DNA of 55,342 nt from Anaerolineae bacterium. GTDB taxonomy: Bacteria > Chloroflexota > Anaerolineae > Aggregatilineales > Phototrophicaceae. The stretch is from positions 1-55,342 of the forward strand of contig JALHOR010000024.1 of assembly GCA_022842885.1 (NCBI GenBank). The letters are read 5' to 3'. Made by a program: the position numbers and the translations under genes. Under the pieces are notes generated by a model, which did no database searches, was not told the origin of the DNA, and saw nothing but the letters and a program-made list of their open reading frames with translations. The first letter of the stretch is position 1; every line of letters starts with the position of its first letter. Shown here one piece after another: positions 1 to 8,777 of the stretch.

Positions 1-186
1 GCCATGGTATTACTCTTTTCTTGAACTCAAATAAGTGTTAATGGTTAGCGTATTACAAATTCAAAAAGAGCGCAAGCGTTCTAGGGAGAATCTAGGGAAA
101 TTTTTACAAGATTCATCACATAGACATGCCAAATATCCGCCGCTACAATCCTGAACTTGCCCCAATACAAACGGAAAGATAATTTT

Positions 187-1944
187 ATGCCAAATCGGGC
201 AAGTAAGTTCGTTCTATATAGCACCTTTATCCTGCTGCTCCTATTTGGAACAAGTTTACTATTTTTAGAACAAATTATCAATACAGAAACACTTTCTGCA
301 ACGACGATACAAATCAGCCGTACGATGGGCATTGCGGCTTTGTTTTTAGCAATTATGTTGTGGTTTTTGCGGCATCCGTTTCAGGCAATCATCACTTGGT
401 TTTTAAAAGATGTCACACAAGATTGGGCGCAGCTTCGCCGAAATGCGCTAAAAAGCATCCGGCAAGAAAATCATGGGCATCTAGCGGCACTTGCCAGCAT
501 CATCATGGTGGCGATTGGGCTGCGGCTGGCATTCATCACCCAACCCATACGCACCGATGAGGCACTGACCTATTTACAATTTGCCTCCAAACCGCTGTAC
601 ATTGCCCTCAGCGATTATGCTGCACCCAATAATCACTTATTGCATACATTGCTGGTGCATCTCAGCACGCGCTTTCTGGGTAACAGCGAAGTGGCGATTC
701 GACTGCCTGCTTTTGTATTCGGCATTCTGATGATACCAGCGGCATATGTGGCTGTTCGCACACTCTACAATAAAAATGCGGCACTGCCGGCGGCGGGCTT
801 ATGTGCGGTTTCATCGGTGCTGATTGAATATTCGGTGAATGCGCGTGGGTATACGCTGCAAACCACATTATTTTTGTTGGCACTCGTATTAGCTATCTAT
901 GCGCGACAACATGCCCGCCCGGCAGCATGGGCGCTCTTGGCGCTGCTGCTTGCCGCTGGTTTTTACACTGTGCCAACGATGCTCTATGCGGTAGCTAGCA
1001 TTATGCTGTGGTTGCTGGTATCTATCTTGACCGAAAATAGCGGACAACAACGCCAAAAGTTATTTTTTTATGAGTTGGCTTCAGGGATTTTAACAGGCAT
1101 TTTGACGCTGATTTTGTATTTGCCCGTTTTTATCGTTTCGGGAATCAGCGCCATCATTAACAATAGTTATGTGCAAGCATTAGAATTTTCGCAATTTATC
1201 GAACAAACGCCGCCAGCAGTGACGGCATTATGGCAGCAGTGGCACACCAGCATTTATCCTTGGGTGGCAGTCTTATTGGCGCTTGGTGTATTCGCCGCAG
1301 TGCTGTTTCATCGTCGCGTTGGGCGGCAAAAAATAGCATTTTTCTGGGCGATGCTGCTGATTATCCCAATATTGATGATACAGCGCGTGCATCCGTTTAT
1401 GCGCGTTTGGTTATTTTTGCTACCTATTTATTTTGGCATGGCGGCAGCAGGTTGGTTTTATATATTGAGCATCATCCAAACAATATTTTTAAAACGCCAA
1501 AACGCCAAAAATCCTGAAAAAAAAGATGTTTTTGTTAATCGTATTGGATATGCGCTAACCCTCATGATGGTGGGCATGGGTGCATTGACGATTATGCAAA
1601 CGCAATCGCCCTATCACTCGATTGAAACTGGCACTTTTCGGGATGCTGAAAATGTGGCGTTGTTTCTGGCAGAACAGCAAGCGGCAGAAAAAATTATTTA
1701 TGAGCATCCGTCCGGCGAATCGCTGCGGTATTATTTTGTGCGCCACCACTTGCCGCTAACCCGCCTCGAATGGGATTATGTGCCACACGACAGCGTGTAT
1801 GTTGTGGTCAACACGGAATATGCCCAAACGATAGCGAGTGTATTGCTACAGAATGGGCTGCGGATGGAGGATTATGAGGGGACATTGCTACAGGAATACC
1901 CACTGGCAAATATTTTTATCGCGCATTCTAAAATTAAAGATTAA
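187..1944 (+). CDS. GT-C type membrane glycosyltransferase (ArnT/PMT-like)
   Basis: Predicted polytopic glycosyltransferase that would transfer a sugar from a polyprenyl-phosphate donor to a lipid or protein on the outer face of the cytoplasmic membrane. Seen: 585 residues, roughly ten or more hydrophobic segments between residues 8 and 460, an acidic Asp124-Glu125 pair in the first large loop after a membrane segment (the usual GT-C catalytic position), and a soluble C-terminal tail of about 100 residues. ATG 187 is preferred over TTG 157 because GGAAAG lies 8 nt upstream. No partner gene is adjacent. The GT2 gene at 13854 could make its donor, but that is inference. The family-level call is firm; the acceptor is unknown. 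Confidence 0.7.
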   Translation: MPNRASKFVLYSTFILLLLFGTSLLFLEQIINTETLSATTIQISRTMGIAALFLAIMLWFLRHPFQAIITWFLKDVTQDWAQLRRNALKSIRQENHGHLAALASIIMVAIGLRLAFITQPIRTDEALTYLQFASKPLYIALSDYAAPNNHLLHTLLVHLSTRFLGNSEVAIRLPAFVFGILMIPAAYVAVRTLYNKNAALPAAGLCAVSSVLIEYSVNARGYTLQTTLFLLALVLAIYARQHARPAAWALLALLLAAGFYTVPTMLYAVASIMLWLLVSILTENSGQQRQKLFFYELASGILTGILTLILYLPVFIVSGISAIINNSYVQALEFSQFIEQTPPAVTALWQQWHTSIYPWVAVLLALGVFAAVLFHRRVGRQKIAFFWAMLLIIPILMIQRVHPFMRVWLFLLPIYFGMAAAGWFYILSIIQTIFLKRQNAKNPEKKDVFVNRIGYALTLMMVGMGALTIMQTQSPYHSIETGTFRDAENVALFLAEQQAAEKIIYEHPSGESLRYYFVRHHLPLTRLEWDYVPHDSVYVVVNTEYAQTIASVLLQNGLRMEDYEGTLLQEYPLANIFIAHSKIKD

Positions 1945-1953
1945 TTAAAACCA

Positions 1954-1968
1954 GTTTGCATTACAAAC
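1954..1968. promoter_or_regulatory. Operator copy 1, GTTTG-N5-CAAAC
   Basis: Palindromic 15-mer GTTTGCATTACAAAC just upstream of the -35 box of the 2048-2951 operon. A second copy lies at 2007-2021. The centres are 53 bp apart, close to five helical turns. The likely ligand is the winged-helix regulator encoded as the second gene of the operon (inference from autoregulatory context). Confidence 0.65.
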
Positions 1969-1974
1969 CAGTTG

Positions 1975-2003
1975 TTGACAAGCACTGTCTATTTCTGTTA
2001 AAT
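1975..2003 (+). promoter_or_regulatory. Sigma70-type promoter of the membrane protein-regulator operon
   Basis: A perfect -35 hexamer TTGACA (1975-1980) is followed after 17 nt by TTAAAT (1998-2003; 4 of 6 consensus positions). The promoter lies between two copies of the GTTTG-N5-CAAAC palindrome, one just upstream of the -35 and one just downstream of the -10 where transcription should start. That arrangement fits repression. Confidence 0.65.
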
Positions 2004-2006
2004 TGA

Positions 2007-2021
2007 GTTTGTATCACAAAC
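2007..2021. promoter_or_regulatory. Operator copy 2, GTTTG-N5-CAAAC
   Basis: Palindromic 15-mer GTTTGTATCACAAAC, 13 of 15 bases identical to the copy at 1954-1968. It begins 3 nt after the -10 box and so covers the predicted transcription start. Bound protein here would block RNA polymerase. Confidence 0.65.
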
Positions 2022-2047
2022 CAATTTGCAGAGAGGACTGTATTGCA

Positions 2048-2629
2048 ATGGAAACCATGCATCGCATTCGTTTTATCACAGAAAATTATGAAGCATTACA
2101 GGGATTACGCATTGTCCCTATCTGGACTGGCTTGCTTTTTGTCAGTTTGCTGCGTTTGGCATTTCCAGACGGAGGGATTATCCGAAGTTTTCTGATACTC
2201 TTTTCTTTAGTGTTTGCCATTATCATGACTGTTTGGGTGGATGGTTACTATAAGCGATACTTTGGCACAGTCAAAAGACACGGCTCTAAGGTCAGCATTT
2301 GGCTCAATTGGATTGTGGTAGTCTTCTTCGCCGCCATGTTTGTAGACGTTTTCTTGCAATTGCCCATCAGCATTTTAGCCTTAATCGCGGCGCTATTTAT
2401 GGCATACCTGTGGCATGTGTCGCGTGGCTTGCTGCCACATTATCCGATATTAGCAATTTTGTTTGGCTTAATTGCTATCATGCCCATCTTTTTGCCCACA
2501 GAGACGCGGTACGATGCAATGCAATTGTTGGTCGGCATTATTTTTGTTTTTACTGGCATCCTTGATCATCGGATGTTAGAAAGTTCGCTACATCCACACA
2601 AGGATGACGATGATGACGACACCATTTGA
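2048..2629 (+). CDS. Six-TM membrane protein of unknown function
   Basis: Unrecognised integral membrane protein of 193 residues. Seen: about six hydrophobic segments, short loops with few charges, and a C-terminal tail of six Asp residues (a GATGAC-rich stretch at the DNA level). ATG 2048 is chosen because GAGAGGA (2031-2037) lies 10 nt upstream; the frame is open back to TTG 2003, but that lies inside the -10 box. It overlaps the winged-helix regulator by 26 bp, so the two are co-transcribed and probably translationally coupled. Membrane protein plus small winged-helix repressor suggests a transport, stress or envelope role sensed by the regulator. No function is assigned. Confidence 0.7.
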   Translation: METMHRIRFITENYEALQGLRIVPIWTGLLFVSLLRLAFPDGGIIRSFLILFSLVFAIIMTVWVDGYYKRYFGTVKRHGSKVSIWLNWIVVVFFAAMFVDVFLQLPISILALIAALFMAYLWHVSRGLLPHYPILAILFGLIAIMPIFLPTETRYDAMQLLVGIIFVFTGILDHRMLESSLHPHKDDDDDDTI

Positions 2630-2951
2630 GGCGATGGCAGGTTTAGACCGGCTCATTCACGAACCGGCTCGGTTGGCAATCTTGACGGCACTTTCTGCCG
2701 CGCAAAGTGTGGATTTTCTGTTCTTGCAACGCCTAACGGGGCTGACCAAAGGCAATCTTTCGACCCATTTAAGCAAATTGGAAGAAGCCGAATTGGTGAA
2801 AATTGACAAGCATTTTGAGGGCAAAAAACCCATCACCACGATTTATCTGACCACCAAAGGCAAAACAGCCATTAACAACCATTGGCAGCAACTGGAGCAG
2901 TTGCGTGATAATGTGCGTGAATGGGAACAACAACAAAAGGCGAGTGAATAG
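2604..2951 (+). CDS. Winged-helix transcriptional regulator (HTH_34/MarR-like)
   Basis: Small DNA-binding protein of 115 residues. Seen: a helix-turn-helix region around residues 20-70 (LTGLTKGNLSTHLSKLEEAE, the recognition-helix pattern of PF13601/ArsR-MarR type winged helices), a basic wing (KHFEGKKPIT) and a C-terminal helix suited to dimerisation. It is the second gene of an operon and starts inside the preceding gene; ATGs at 2610 and 2613 are alternative starts. Two palindromes flank the operon promoter, so negative autoregulation is likely (inference). No metal- or ligand-binding motif is evident. Confidence 0.8.
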   Translation: MTMMTTPFEAMAGLDRLIHEPARLAILTALSAAQSVDFLFLQRLTGLTKGNLSTHLSKLEEAELVKIDKHFEGKKPITTIYLTTKGKTAINNHWQQLEQLRDNVREWEQQQKASE

Positions 2952-2954
2952 CTA

Positions 2955-2981
2955 AAGGCGCGGGTTCAACGCGCCTTATTT
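2955..2981. terminator. Intrinsic terminator between convergent genes
   Basis: Stem AAGGCGCG (2955-2962) pairs with CGCGCCTT (2970-2977) around a 7-nt loop, followed by TTATTT on the + strand. It lies 3 bp after the regulator stop and 9 bp before the end of the convergent PucR gene, so it may serve both. Confidence 0.65.
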
Positions 2982-2989
2982 GGAAGCGA

Positions 2990-4630
2990 TTAACGCCCCG
3001 GCAGTGTCGCCAACACACGCTGAATCTTGAGCGCCAAATGCAAAATCAAGCGATTATCCGCGTCATTCAAATCCAAGTCCGTTAATTCGCTGATGCGGTC
3101 TAAGCGATAGACCAACGTGTTCCGATGCACTTTTAAATCATCGGCGGCTTTTGCTAAGTTGCCATTGGCTTCAAAAAAACCATTTAGAGTTCGCACTAAA
3201 TCACTTTGTTTGCGGTCATCATGTTCGACCAAGGGACCCAGAGTATCGTTGTAAAAACGGCGCAGATGGTCAAGATTGCGTTCTTTGAGTGCCAATAACA
3301 ACTGGAATAACTTCAAATCGCCATAAAAGGTTGTTTTGCCCGTATCACCCAGTTCTTGGGCAATGCTGACGGCATCTTTTGCCTCACGATAGGCTTCGCG
3401 CAGGTCAGATAACCCAACCGATGGACGGCTGATGCCACTGGCAACCAAGCCACTCGGCGTCCGGGTTGCCAATTGTTGGCGCACTTCGTCAATCATGGTA
3501 CGGATGCGAACCGTCTGTGCCACATCATCTACCGGATACAACGCCACAATCACATCCACATATTGCCCCACCGCCCCATTCACCTGCCGCCGCAGCATAT
3601 CGTCGCGTACTAACGACATCAGCGATTCCAACGGCAGCGATTGCCCATTTTCGGTGATAGACCGAAAGACAGACACGACAAAAGTGCTTTGTGGGTCAAA
3701 CCCGGCTTGCTGCGCCCGCGTTGCCAATAAATCATCATCGGCAGGTGTACCACTCAGCCACATTTGGATCCAATCGCCCCGCGCTTGTTCAACCGCCGAA
3801 GCAATTGCCCGCGTTTTTGCTAATTCAATCGCGCACACATCCGCGCCATAGGTTAGTACCAAACGGTCAAAATCATCGAGTGCATCATTTTTATCTACTA
3901 ATGACAAATACCCCGCGACTCGTTTTTCGACTTTTAGAACCGTCGTATAGCCGATAGGACTGGCGACAATAATGCCAGTTGAAGTCGGCGCTTCGGTCTC
4001 TAGCCATTTTTGGAAGGCACTGTACGGCAAATTCTGCATGAGGGTGCGCCCACTGACGCCACGCCGATTCACAGTGGGGTAGACTTGTGCCGTCAACACG
4101 CCGGCATCATCATGAATCACCGTTGGGCGAGCCGTAGCGCGGGCAATGACTTGGAGCAAACTATTTAAATCGCGGTTCTCGGCAGCAAGGCGCGTGAGTT
4201 GCCGCTGAATTTCAATGGCACGTTCCGTAATCTGTGCCGATTGATTCAGGATGAGTTTGTTGACATCGCGTTCAATTTTTGCCAAGCCGCCCACTTCCGC
4301 TGGCAGCGATAAGAGACTCACATTACGCTGCTCGGCAACAGCGATGGCAGTATTAGCGATTTCTCCGGCAATTGCTACCGCCGTAACACCAACTTCTGCC
4401 AATCGCTCGACGACTTCTGCCAAACTAATGCGCGTATCGTAGCCACGCAGCACATCCATCGCAATCAGTGCCAATTCACCACCATAAATATCGGGGAAAG
4501 CCGGGGGCTGCGCCCGAATATTCACCGCCCACGTAATCGTCGTTTCTGAATCGCCACTGACTAACGCTGTTCCCAATGGTAGCGCGAAACGCAATAAAGA
4601 CTGTAAGGTTGCAGTATTTTTCTCATTCAT
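2990..4630 (-). CDS. PucR-family transcriptional regulator
   Basis: Transcription factor of 546 residues. Seen: an N-terminal PucR (PF07905) domain over about residues 10-130 with the typical pattern of alternating beta-strands and an IAMDVLRGY-like segment, a GGDEF-like/GAF-like middle, and a C-terminal HTH_30 domain (PF13556) in the last 70 residues (AADDLKVHRNTLVYRLDRI). Proteins of this plan in other bacteria control purine or amino-acid catabolism, but no such genes are adjacent, so the target is unknown. Start at 4630: GGAG lies 8 nt upstream, and the 41 extra upstream residues are not family-like. It stands alone, convergent with the preceding operon. Confidence 0.88.
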   Translation of the reverse strand: MNEKNTATLQSLLRFALPLGTALVSGDSETTITWAVNIRAQPPAFPDIYGGELALIAMDVLRGYDTRISLAEVVERLAEVGVTAVAIAGEIANTAIAVAEQRNVSLLSLPAEVGGLAKIERDVNKLILNQSAQITERAIEIQRQLTRLAAENRDLNSLLQVIARATARPTVIHDDAGVLTAQVYPTVNRRGVSGRTLMQNLPYSAFQKWLETEAPTSTGIIVASPIGYTTVLKVEKRVAGYLSLVDKNDALDDFDRLVLTYGADVCAIELAKTRAIASAVEQARGDWIQMWLSGTPADDDLLATRAQQAGFDPQSTFVVSVFRSITENGQSLPLESLMSLVRDDMLRRQVNGAVGQYVDVIVALYPVDDVAQTVRIRTMIDEVRQQLATRTPSGLVASGISRPSVGLSDLREAYREAKDAVSIAQELGDTGKTTFYGDLKLFQLLLALKERNLDHLRRFYNDTLGPLVEHDDRKQSDLVRTLNGFFEANGNLAKAADDLKVHRNTLVYRLDRISELTDLDLNDADNRLILHLALKIQRVLATLPGR

Positions 4631-4749
4631 ATGCACATCTCCGAATGAGCCTGATTGTAACGAGTAGAATGATTCGTCACTATGTACAAAATCACCAGTA
4701 AAATATAGCACAATTTTATCAAATCTTCTGAAAAATACAGTAAAAGTCA

Positions 4750-4794
4750 CCAAAACAAAAACAGGGTAGACGCCGCTTTTGGTGTCTACCCTGT
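4750..4794 (-). terminator. Intrinsic terminator of ileS
   Basis: An 11-bp perfect stem, 4784-4794 pairing with 4761-4771, is followed on the minus strand by TTTTTGTTTT. It lies 28 nt after the ileS stop codon and is a textbook factor-independent terminator. Confidence 0.85.
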
Positions 4795-4821
4795 CTATTC
4801 GCTAGTCAATATACACAATAA

Positions 4822-7800
4822 CTACGTCAGGCGCTGGACTCCGAGTGTTAAAGTTTCACCTTCCAATTCATTCTTGAAGGTGAATTCTTCACGGTGGAAA
4901 TCGCCATTGCCTTCACTGCCTGTTAAAGTGTTTGCCAACGTCTCTTGTTTGATATAGTCAGCATATTGTTCGATTGCCGCCACAAATTTCGGCGTGGCAC
5001 TGTAAACCACATGGATGCGGTCAGCGATGTTGAAATCGGCATCTTTGCGTAACGTCTGGATGCGGCGCACGACTTCTTGTGCCAAGCGTTCTGTCAGCAA
5101 ATCGGGCGTAATCACGGTATCCAACGCTGCCACATAGCCTTTTTCTTCAAAGACGATGTAACCCTCTTTGGCGGCTTCTTTGCTGACCAGGACTTCGTCC
5201 GGCGCGAGTTCAAACGATTTATCGCCTACCGTCACCGTGATCGTGTCACCGCGCAGGAGTGTTTTGCCCCAGGTCGCTGTCTGTTCTGGGTTGGCACTTT
5301 CTAGCGTCTCTTTGACGGCTTTCATATCGCCGCGCAGCTTTTTGCCGAGTTTTTCAAACACCGGGGCGAATTTATAACCGACCACTTCTTCGCCTTCTGC
5401 CAGCAAATTCACCGCTTTCACGTTGAGTTCATCGCGGATGATGTCGGCATATTTAGCGACGATTGCGCCCTCACCAGCTTCCAAAACGCCAAACGTAGCG
5501 GTTGCCAATGGCTGACGCACACCGAGTTCTTTCATGTTGCGAGCCGCCAAACCTAGACTGACTAAGCGCCGCACCAATGCCATTTCGGTGATGAGCGTCT
5601 TATCAATCACCGCCGAATTTACCTTGACCCACGGCGAAAGATGCACACTCGCAGGTTTTTGAGCATCCATACCCGCAACCAGATTGCGATACAACGCATC
5701 GCTCAGGAAAGGCATGGCAGGCGCAATCAGATGGGCGACAGTCACCAAGCATTCATACAGGGTGGCATAAGCACTTTGTTTGTCTTGGTCGCTTTCGCTT
5801 TTCCAGAAGCGGCGGCGGCTAAGACGCACATACCAATTGCTCAAGCCGTCCACAAATGTTTCAATCGGGCGGGTGGCATTGGTCACATCATAATCTTCGT
5901 AAGCGGCCGTCACCGTTTCCACCAATTGATGCAGTTCTGCCAAGACCCATCTATCCAGCAAATCGCGGTCGGCGACGGGCGGCGCGGCTTTATCGGGCGT
6001 CCAACCGTCAATGTTGGCATACGTCACAAAAAAGCTGTAGGTGTTCCACAAGGTCAACCAGAACTTTTTGATGACTTCACCCACAAGATTCACCGAAAAA
6101 CGGCGTGGTTCACCCGGCGGATTGGACGTATACAGATACCACCGGAAGGCATCTGCACCATGTTCGTTTAACACGCTCCATGGATCTACGATGTTGCCTT
6201 TGCTTTTGGACATTTTCTCGCCTTTTTCATCGAGGATATGCCCCAAGCAAATGACGTTTTTATACGCCACACTCTGATTCAACATAGCAGAGATGGCGTG
6301 CAAACTGTAGAACCAGCCACGAGTTTGGTCAACGGCTTCGCAGATATAATCTGCCGGATATTGTTCGGCAAATTTTGCTTCGTTACGATGCGGATAGCCC
6401 CATTGTGCCAAGGGCATCGCGCCGCTATCAAACCACACATCAATGACTTCTGGCACACGGCGCATCGTGCCACCGCCGCCATTGGGATTCGGGAAGGTGA
6501 TGTCATCCACATACGGGCGATGCAAATCCAATCCGGTCAAATCGCGCCCGGTGAGTTGGCTGAGTTCTTCCACGCTGCCCACGCACAAGGCTTCACCCGT
6601 GCGGTCATCTAACCACAACGGCAGCGGCGTTCCCCAGTAGCGTTCCCGCCCTAGCGCCCAATCTTTTAGATCATCCAGCCAATTGCCAAAACGTCCATCG
6701 CGGATATGCTCTGGCACCCATTTGATGGTCTGGTTCAAATCAATCATTGTCTGCCGATGCTCGGTTGACCGGATATACCAGGTTGACCGTGCCACATACA
6801 TCAGCGGGGTTTCATCGCGCCAGCAGAACGGGTAGTTGTGTTCGTATTTTTGCGAACGATATAACAAACCTCGTTCTTTCAAATCTTGGATAATTTCCGG
6901 GTCAGCATCTTTGAACCATAAGCCCTTAAATTTATCCACGGCATCAATGAAGCGTCCATCCGGTTGTACCGTCATGAACAGGGGCAAATCTTGTTTTTTG
7001 CCCACTTCCCAGTCATCTTGCCCAAATGCCGGGGCGATATGCACGATGCCCGTGCCATCTGCTGTGCTGACAAAATCACCAGCGACAACATAGGCATGGT
7101 CTTTTTCTGTTGGCAAGAAGGTATACAGCGGGCGATAGCGCATTCCCACCAAGTCTTTGCCCTTCATGCGTTTAACGACAGTGTAGTCATCGGCATCAAG
7201 CAGCGTTTGTTTGTATAACGCTTCTGCCAGAATCAACTGCTCTGTGCCACCTTCGCCATGCCGGACAGGACCCTGTACTTGCACATAATCCACATTGTCG
7301 CCCACTGCCAATGCCGCATTGCCGGGCAGCGTCCAAGGGGTCGTCGTCCATGCCAGAAAATACACGCCGGGTTGGTCTTTGACCGGGAAGCGCACGAATA
7401 CGCTGGGGTCTTTAATGGTGTCGTAACCCAACGATAATTCGTGACTGCTTAAGGGTGTACCGCAGCGCGTGCAATATGGCACGACTTTGTACCCCTGATA
7501 GAGCAGCCCCTTCGCCCAAAATTGTTTGAGAATCCACCAAACACTTTCGATATAATCATTGGTGAACGTGACATAGGCGTTATCAAGGTCTACCCAGAAC
7601 GCGATACGCTCCGTGAGTTTTTCCCACTCTTTGATATAGCGGAACACATCTTCGCGGCATTTGGCATTAAATTCAGCGATGCCATATTCTTCGATTTGCT
7701 GTTTGCGCGTGAAACCGAGTGACTTTTCGACAGCAATTTCGACAGGCAGCCCATGTGTATCCCAACCACCGCGGCGCTCGACATAATAGCCCTGCATCGC

Positions 7801-8016
7801 TTTATAGCGTGGGAACATATCTTTAAAAGCCCGCGCCAACACATGATGGCTGCCGGGCAAGCCGTTAGAAGTCGGCGGGCCCTCATAGAATACAAAACGC
7901 GGCGCATCCTCACGTCCTTCTAGGCTGCGCTCAAAAACGCGGCTTAACCGCCAAAAGTCAAGCTGGTCTTGCTCAACTTTTTGAATATCCACTTTGGCGT
8001 CAACAGGTTTAAACAT
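4822..8016 (-). CDS. ileS: Isoleucyl-tRNA synthetase, type 2, with GXHH signature
   Basis: Cytoplasmic class I synthetase (1064 residues) charging tRNA-Ile; the family also hydrolyses misactivated Val. Seen: catalytic core start at FVFYEGPPTSNG, signature motif at residues 55-58 reading G-S-H-H instead of H-x-G-H, KMSKS at 601-605, editing domain between, anticodon-binding domain and a long C-terminal region. Length and C-terminus fit IleRS2 (eukaryote-like, mupirocin-resistant) rather than IleRS1. The GXHH swap (codons 7843-7854, checked on the DNA) is the published mark of hyper-resistant IleRS2. ATG 8016 is preferred over 8124: GAGGAA lies 11 nt upstream and the protein then begins as the family does. 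A short leader ORF precedes it. Confidence 0.95.
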   Translation of the reverse strand: MFKPVDAKVDIQKVEQDQLDFWRLSRVFERSLEGREDAPRFVFYEGPPTSNGLPGSHHVLARAFKDMFPRYKAMQGYYVERRGGWDTHGLPVEIAVEKSLGFTRKQQIEEYGIAEFNAKCREDVFRYIKEWEKLTERIAFWVDLDNAYVTFTNDYIESVWWILKQFWAKGLLYQGYKVVPYCTRCGTPLSSHELSLGYDTIKDPSVFVRFPVKDQPGVYFLAWTTTPWTLPGNAALAVGDNVDYVQVQGPVRHGEGGTEQLILAEALYKQTLLDADDYTVVKRMKGKDLVGMRYRPLYTFLPTEKDHAYVVAGDFVSTADGTGIVHIAPAFGQDDWEVGKKQDLPLFMTVQPDGRFIDAVDKFKGLWFKDADPEIIQDLKERGLLYRSQKYEHNYPFCWRDETPLMYVARSTWYIRSTEHRQTMIDLNQTIKWVPEHIRDGRFGNWLDDLKDWALGRERYWGTPLPLWLDDRTGEALCVGSVEELSQLTGRDLTGLDLHRPYVDDITFPNPNGGGGTMRRVPEVIDVWFDSGAMPLAQWGYPHRNEAKFAEQYPADYICEAVDQTRGWFYSLHAISAMLNQSVAYKNVICLGHILDEKGEKMSKSKGNIVDPWSVLNEHGADAFRWYLYTSNPPGEPRRFSVNLVGEVIKKFWLTLWNTYSFFVTYANIDGWTPDKAAPPVADRDLLDRWVLAELHQLVETVTAAYEDYDVTNATRPIETFVDGLSNWYVRLSRRRFWKSESDQDKQSAYATLYECLVTVAHLIAPAMPFLSDALYRNLVAGMDAQKPASVHLSPWVKVNSAVIDKTLITEMALVRRLVSLGLAARNMKELGVRQPLATATFGVLEAGEGAIVAKYADIIRDELNVKAVNLLAEGEEVVGYKFAPVFEKLGKKLRGDMKAVKETLESANPEQTATWGKTLLRGDTITVTVGDKSFELAPDEVLVSKEAAKEGYIVFEEKGYVAALDTVITPDLLTERLAQEVVRRIQTLRKDADFNIADRIHVVYSATPKFVAAIEQYADYIKQETLANTLTGSEGNGDFHREEFTFKNELEGETLTLGVQRLT

Positions 8017-8081
8017 TGGGTTTACTATTCCTCGTCTACGATCGGTTGTGATGGATAATGAAGCCAATAACGCCCAAAAAC

Positions 8082-8141
8082 TTACTGCGCGTTGCCTATT
8101 CGCATCACAACAGGAATGACCCATGGCACGATGAATGCCAC
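8082..8141 (-). CDS. Putative 19-residue leader peptide upstream of ileS
   Basis: Starts at GTG 8141 with a perfect GGAGG (8149-8153) 7 nt upstream and stops at TAA 8084-8082, 65 nt before the ileS ATG. The peptide (GTG read as V/M, then AFIVPWVIPVVMRIGNAQ) holds three Ile codons (ATC, ATT, ATA) and five Val codons counting the start. Its Val-Val-Met codons (8103-8111) are perfectly complementary over 9 nt to 8045-8053 downstream, so translation of the leader would open that stem. This fits a regulatory leader for ileS, but it is unproven. I found no canonical T-box. Confidence 0.4.
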   Translation of the reverse strand: MAFIVPWVIPVVMRIGNAQ

Positions 8142-8239
8142 GTTTACACCTCCGATAATAGATATTCTGATAAAGAAATCACGGTTATTATGACGGAAAA
8201 ATGCTCAAATGGGCAGGGGTGAGTTTGCCCAAACGCTGA

Positions 8240-8776
8240 TTAAGGATTTTCAATGTCATTGATAATCTCATCCATCGTCGGCGGAATTTGCCCACCCCAA
8301 AAGACTTCCCGCGAGAGGCTGAAAATCGTTTTGGTGCCATCGGTTTCGCCAGCGGCAATATTCACTGACCAGCGCATGGCAAACAGCGAAAAATATTGGC
8401 TGCCGCTGCATTGGGCAATATGGGTGCGCGGTAATAATGGTTGTGCCGGGCTGATATTCTGGCAAGCAGCGGGCAGCAGCGGGCAATCATCGCTGAGAGG
8501 TTGATAAAACAGAAACACGGCGCAAGCATCATCATCCAGCGTATACAGCCACTCATCCACGCCATAAGACAAATTGGTGTGCCGGATTGAGGTGACTGCA
8601 TCTGGCACCGGTGGCAGCGGCGGGAACAAAATTGCATATAAGATGCCTAACAACTGCACTGCAAAAATCGCTATCACCATCACCACACCCCCCGCTATGA
8701 GCAGCACTGCCACGGGTAGCGGGGAACGTGATTTTTCAGTTTCCGGTGCAGCCGATGAAGGCAACGAGTCGGACAT
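8240..8776 (-). CDS. Membrane-anchored protein of unknown function
   Basis: Protein of 178 residues, not recognised. Seen: a short polar N-terminus rich in Ser/Pro/Glu, one strong transmembrane segment at about residues 21-48 (PVAVLLIAGGVVMVIAIFAV), then an extracytoplasmic domain with five cysteines that could form disulphides. It is the last gene of the five-gene operon running from 12031; its ATG is 1 nt after the stop of the previous gene. The layout (short N-tail, one TM, outer domain) matches the gene just before it, so the two may be distant paralogues or partners. Confidence 0.65.
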   Translation of the reverse strand: MSDSLPSSAAPETEKSRSPLPVAVLLIAGGVVMVIAIFAVQLLGILYAILFPPLPPVPDAVTSIRHTNLSYGVDEWLYTLDDDACAVFLFYQPLSDDCPLLPAACQNISPAQPLLPRTHIAQCSGSQYFSLFAMRWSVNIAAGETDGTKTIFSLSREVFWGGQIPPTMDEIINDIENP

Positions 8777-8777
8777 C

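Noticed and set aside
80..98. Direct repeat TCTAGGGA twice (80-87, 91-98) near the left edge
   Set aside because: Two 8-mers 11 bp apart, with no partner gene or further copies; too short to call an operator or repeat array.
1..186. Gene fragment at the left edge
   Set aside because: No frame with coding character reaches the edge; the minus-strand ORF at 81-332 is antisense to the glycosyltransferase start.
5641..6171. 176-codon + strand ORF inside ileS
   Set aside because: It is antisense to a strongly conserved synthetase core, has no ribosome site and no recognisable domain; a shadow of the ileS codon pattern.
8017..8240. T-box riboswitch upstream of ileS
   Set aside because: The minus strand holds GGAGGTGTAAACGTGGCA, vaguely like the T-box core, but the GGTGGNACCGCG consensus is absent and there is no terminator. 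The GGAGG is better explained as a ribosome site for a short ORF.
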